Assembly: GCA_023251435.1 (NCBI GenBank)
Contig: JAHEYU010000030.1
Location: 10,440-44,654 of the forward strand
DNA: 34,215 nucleotides
DNA from: Bacteroidota bacterium
Lineage (GTDB): Bacteria > Bacteroidota > Bacteroidia > Bacteroidales > Prolixibacteraceae
Reading direction: 5' to 3'
Shown here: piece after piece, positions 31,008-34,215 of the stretch
How the letters are laid out: each line of letters starts with the position of its first letter
Position numbering within the stretch: position 1 is the stretch's first letter
The notes under the pieces: generated by a model
The model's input: only the letters and a program-made list of their open reading frames with translations
Databases searched by the model: none
Told to the model about the DNA's origin: nothing
Position numbers and translations under genes: made by a program

Positions 31008-34000
31008 CTATTTAGTTGTCGTTGGTCGTTCATAAATATGAATAAAACTTTCGACCGGAATTAGGTCAAAGTTCCCGGAACCTAGATTCTCATTGATCTC
31101 ATAAATGGTCTCATCTTCAAAATCATCCAGATCCAAGCCGAATAACTTCCTTTCATCTTCTTGTGAATATTTCTTCCTGATCCGTACAAATTTCTGTTCC
31201 TCGGTTTTTCCCCATTGTTTAATATCGCCTAAAACCAACTGCACCTTTTCCCAGTCTTTATAAAAATACTCCTGAAGAAGTGGTACAATTTTATCGCGGA
31301 AAGCAATACAAATATCTGATTTACTATTACATTTTATGAAATATGAATGCCCAATGGTGTGATCCCGATCCAGCAAAAACTCAATTCTTTCATTCATAAT
31401 CGATAGCAGTTTTTGCAAGTTAATTCCTTCTATTTCCTCATTGAGCAACTCAGGATCCGGCATAAGTTCTTTAAATGAGAATCTTCTCCTTAGTGCCGTA
31501 TCCATTAAAGCTATACTTCGGTCCGCTGTATTCATAGTTCCAATTATCCAAAGGTTTCCCGGAACTGAAAAACTTGATTTGGAATATGGAAGTCTTACTT
31601 CTAAACCTCTTTTATCTGGTTCAATTAAGGTGATTAATTCGCCAAATATTTTTGAAATATTCCCCCTATTTATTTCATCAATAAACAATGCATAAGGTTT
31701 ATCCAGATCTTTTGATGCTTTTTCACACATGCGCAAGAAAATACCTTTCTCCAATCTATATTTCAGTTCTTCTTCCTCTTCAAGATTGGGCCTAATCCCT
31801 TCTACAAATTCTTCATAACTGTATGATTGGTGAAATGTAACCAATTCATAACGCTTTGTAGCTTGTTTTTCGGGTATATAATTCTTCCACTCCTTTAATT
31901 TATCAACAAGGTCAGGTAGAATTTCTTCTGTCCTTGGCTTATCCAACGACCAGGTTGAGTTGTTATCCTTCCAAAAAACCTGAATTTCACTTTTTTTTGC
32001 AACATTAACATTAGGGCAATCATTCTTTGTATGATACTGCAGCCAATACCAAATTGTATTCCGTGGTTTTGTGTTTTTTGATTGGCTTATTTTCTCAACC
32101 ATTAATGGATGTGATGCAAGCTGATTCACTTTTACTGCATCCAGATCATACATGCACATTACAATTACTTCCCACCATGATAGTTCGTTAACCAACTCAT
32201 ACACGAAAATATCTTTTGATTTACCTGCGTAGAGATCAGTGAATTTGCCAAAATAATCATTAATCAATCGGTATGTTTTACCTGTTCCTGGTGGCCCATA
32301 TAATATAAGATTAAGTGGAATGTTGATAATCTTTTTTGGCAACTTTTCTCCGAGCTTATTGATCCCAATAATATTCAAAATTTTTTCGCAGTATTCCGGA
32401 TATGGACTTATATCGGTTAACGTTTTCAAAACCAGACTACCATCCATTGTCCATAAACCTTGTTCAATCCATCTTACTTTTCTCTTAAAGGGATATAAAT
32501 GGTCAGTTTCATAGTAATAACCTGACTCAACTATACCATATCCAATTAACTCAGATCGACCCTTTTTTACGACTACTAAATCACCAATATTAATTGAATG
32601 CAGAAAGTCCCAACTCATAGTTGCATCATTTTTTTTGCTGCTATCAGTTTTCTCTATCTCTTGCAATTTTTTTACAATATCTTCTTTAGAAGAATATAAT
32701 TTAAGATCACCAAGCTCTTCACCACCAACTGCCATAATTCCCTTTTGATAAAATTCATCCCAATAAACAGCTTGTCTTCCAGGTGCATAAATCCAAATTT
32801 TATTCATGGTTATTGGTGTTTTAATAATTTCAATAATCTTATTGTATTGTGCTTTTGTCGCAGTATAATTCGTTCCTTGCTTACCACCGAAAAAAACTTT
32901 GAATTCGGGAAGTTTGAGTAAGGCTTGCTTAAGTACCGGATTGTCTTTCAAGTTGTAATCTACAGTCATTTGAACAATATCCCGATTTTCTTCTTTGTCG
33001 AATTCAACTTCAGAACAAATTTCACATAAGGCATAACATCCACTTTCATCCCCTGTCATCCATAAAATAACTTTATCCCCTGTCTTGATTTTGTCTTTGT
33101 GAGCGGTCACTCTCCACCATTCATTTTTTGTATCTATGTTCCATTCTTTTCTAATATCCCATTGCTTTGGATTGAATTGAAATATCCAATAATTGGGCGC
33201 TTCATCTTGAAATTGAAAATAAAAAAGAATATCCTGTGCAAGAATATTTCCTCCTTCATCTTTCCATGCAGATTCTGGAAGAGTTGCATTCGTTAAATCC
33301 CACAATTCTTTGTCTTCAAGAATATACTTCTGTTTAAATTCTTCAATCAATTCTAGATAATGCAGATATTTGCTTCCCTTATCTGATTTTTTTTCATTGA
33401 TTAAATCGCAATATTTCGAATAGTATGAATCTTTATAGTATGTGTATTTATTTGGATACATGAATGTTAAATATACACTCATCGCACGTTCATCCTGATT
33501 TCCATTTAGTGTAGGATCAATTTGCTTGATTAACTTATCAACTTCTTTCGGGAAAATTTTAAGGCGTTCACCAAGGTCAATAGTTTCATCAAATAGCCTG
33601 ATTAAAATCTTTTTTGTTTCTTCTGCCTTGTCTGAAGCAATGCGATTAAGTGCTGAAATAGAAAGATTATAGATTAAATTAATTTGCTTTTTAATTGATT
33701 CTTTAACCATTGAACCAAAGTCTGGTGCATCCCATTTCCAATTATCTTTAAAATGCTGAATAGCTTCGTATTTATAAAATTCATCGGAATGACCCTTTTC
33801 TCTTTTTATGGCTTTATATCGCACAATTAAATCGTTGACTGGATCAGGAATAAATTTTTTTCCTTCATCAGTTCCGATTAAAAAATGTGTCAAAGCATCG
33901 GCTCTATAAAAATTGAATAATTCCGGATACTTCTTAAGCAAATCCCCTTGCGCAGATTCTATTGAATGATAACCTCCAATAAAGTCACTCTTAATTTCAT

Positions 34001-34202
34001 AGCCGAGCAAACTTAAAGCATTACGACTTTTCTGATTGACTATAACAAACCGTTTTTTATTTATTCGATTAAGATATATAGTAGATCCTCCTTGCCCGAA
34101 TGAGTTATATTCGGAAACACCTTCTAACCATTGATCAACGTCAAAATTTTCCTTGTATGGTGCTAATGCAAATTCCCTGAATTGTTCGAAATTGCTTTCC
34201 AT
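31008..34202 (-). CDS. mcrB: McrB-family AAA GTPase with EVE-type domains
   Basis: A 1064-residue McrB homologue, much longer than E. coli McrB (about 460). Residues 1-320 are an unassigned helical domain. An EVE/PUA-like domain ([35 protein letters not shown]) lies near 335-460, and a second PUA-like domain ([38 protein letters not shown]) near 466-620. The AAA core has Walker [16 protein letters not shown] near 632-645, Walker [11 protein letters not shown] near 838 and the McrB signature [14 protein letters not shown] near 888. EVE domains read modified bases, so it likely recognises modified DNA or RNA. The ATG at 34202 is near the window edge and no upstream stop is visible, so a longer start is possible. 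Confidence 0.9.
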   Translation of the reverse strand: MESNFEQFREFALAPYKENFDVDQWLEGVSEYNSFGQGGSTIYLNRINKKRFVIVNQKSRNALSLLGYEIKSDFIGGYHSIESAQGDLLKKYPELFNFYRADALTHFLIGTDEGKKFIPDPVNDLIVRYKAIKREKGHSDEFYKYEAIQHFKDNWKWDAPDFGSMVKESIKKQINLIYNLSISALNRIASDKAEETKKILIRLFDETIDLGERLKIFPKEVDKLIKQIDPTLNGNQDERAMSVYLTFMYPNKYTYYKDSYYSKYCDLINEKKSDKGSKYLHYLELIEEFKQKYILEDKELWDLTNATLPESAWKDEGGNILAQDILFYFQFQDEAPNYWIFQFNPKQWDIRKEWNIDTKNEWWRVTAHKDKIKTGDKVILWMTGDESGCYALCEICSEVEFDKEENRDIVQMTVDYNLKDNPVLKQALLKLPEFKVFFGGKQGTNYTATKAQYNKIIEIIKTPITMNKIWIYAPGRQAVYWDEFYQKGIMAVGGEELGDLKLYSSKEDIVKKLQEIEKTDSSKKNDATMSWDFLHSINIGDLVVVKKGRSELIGYGIVESGYYYETDHLYPFKRKVRWIEQGLWTMDGSLVLKTLTDISPYPEYCEKILNIIGINKLGEKLPKKIINIPLNLILYGPPGTGKTYRLINDYFGKFTDLYAGKSKDIFVYELVNELSWWEVIVMCMYDLDAVKVNQLASHPLMVEKISQSKNTKPRNTIWYWLQYHTKNDCPNVNVAKKSEIQVFWKDNNSTWSLDKPRTEEILPDLVDKLKEWKNYIPEKQATKRYELVTFHQSYSYEEFVEGIRPNLEEEEELKYRLEKGIFLRMCEKASKDLDKPYALFIDEINRGNISKIFGELITLIEPDKRGLEVRLPYSKSSFSVPGNLWIIGTMNTADRSIALMDTALRRRFSFKELMPDPELLNEEIEGINLQKLLSIMNERIEFLLDRDHTIGHSYFIKCNSKSDICIAFRDKIVPLLQEYFYKDWEKVQLVLGDIKQWGKTEEQKFVRIRKKYSQEDERKLFGLDLDDFEDETIYEINENLGSGNFDLIPVESFIHIYERPTTTK

Positions 34203-34215
34203 TGCTTTTTTAAAA

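Overview
The window looks like chromosomal DNA of a Bacteroidota bacterium, most likely a marine or sediment member of the Marinilabiliales/Prolixibacteraceae type. The support is AT-rich DNA, several TAnnTTTG (-7 class) promoter boxes ahead of genes, Bacteroidota-flavoured families (carboxypeptidase-regulatory-like proteins, RhuM, DUF4143 ATPases, ECF sigma plus membrane partner) and many short palindromic intergenic repeats. The genus is inference.

Region 1 (1-7500) is accessory and repeat-rich. It holds the start of a DUF1398 gene running off the left edge, a RhuM-family gene, a DUF4143-type ATPase whose Walker B reads D-K rather than D-E, and a two-gene module of a PHP-domain/SMC-like ATPase (resembling the Ppl anti-phage type) overlapping a small unknown gene. 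The long intergenic stretches are packed with hairpin repeats, MITE-like elements and three copies of a TTAACATTTGGC-type 12-mer next to the accessory genes, which suggests cassette-style gain.

Region 2 (7500-21550) is mostly core genome: small SRPBCC, DUF4287/DUF5655 and DUF1801 proteins, a membrane protein coupled to an ECF sigma factor, RluB-type pseudouridine synthase, a carboxypeptidase-regulatory-like exported protein, a serine beta-lactamase-like hydrolase, a ThuA-like protein, SufS cysteine desulfurase, a DapF homologue that lacks both catalytic cysteines followed by a divergent LysA homologue, a remnant of a zeta-toxin-like gene with its small partner, a GT4 glycosyltransferase overlapping TsaC, an RluA-type pseudouridine synthase, and tRNA-Gly(CCC).

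Region 3 (21550-22694) is a gene-poor AT-rich junction just after the tRNA. It contains nested palindromes and the remnant of a DNA/RNA non-specific endonuclease, and is a plausible island boundary.

Region 4 (22695-34202) is a one-directional defence-like island: WYL regulator, BCS1-like AAA ATPase with a UVR-motif small protein, a DUF4062 plus RecG-C-like ATPase fusion, and a tight operon of EVE-domain McrB, McrC, an ADP-ribosylglycohydrolase with an extra N-terminal domain, and two small unknown proteins. McrC and the ADP-ribosylglycohydrolase abut with no gap, so this McrBC-plus-ADP-ribose-hydrolase operon is the best candidate for an undescribed system. The strongest enzymological oddity is the cysteine-less DapF/LysA-like pair.
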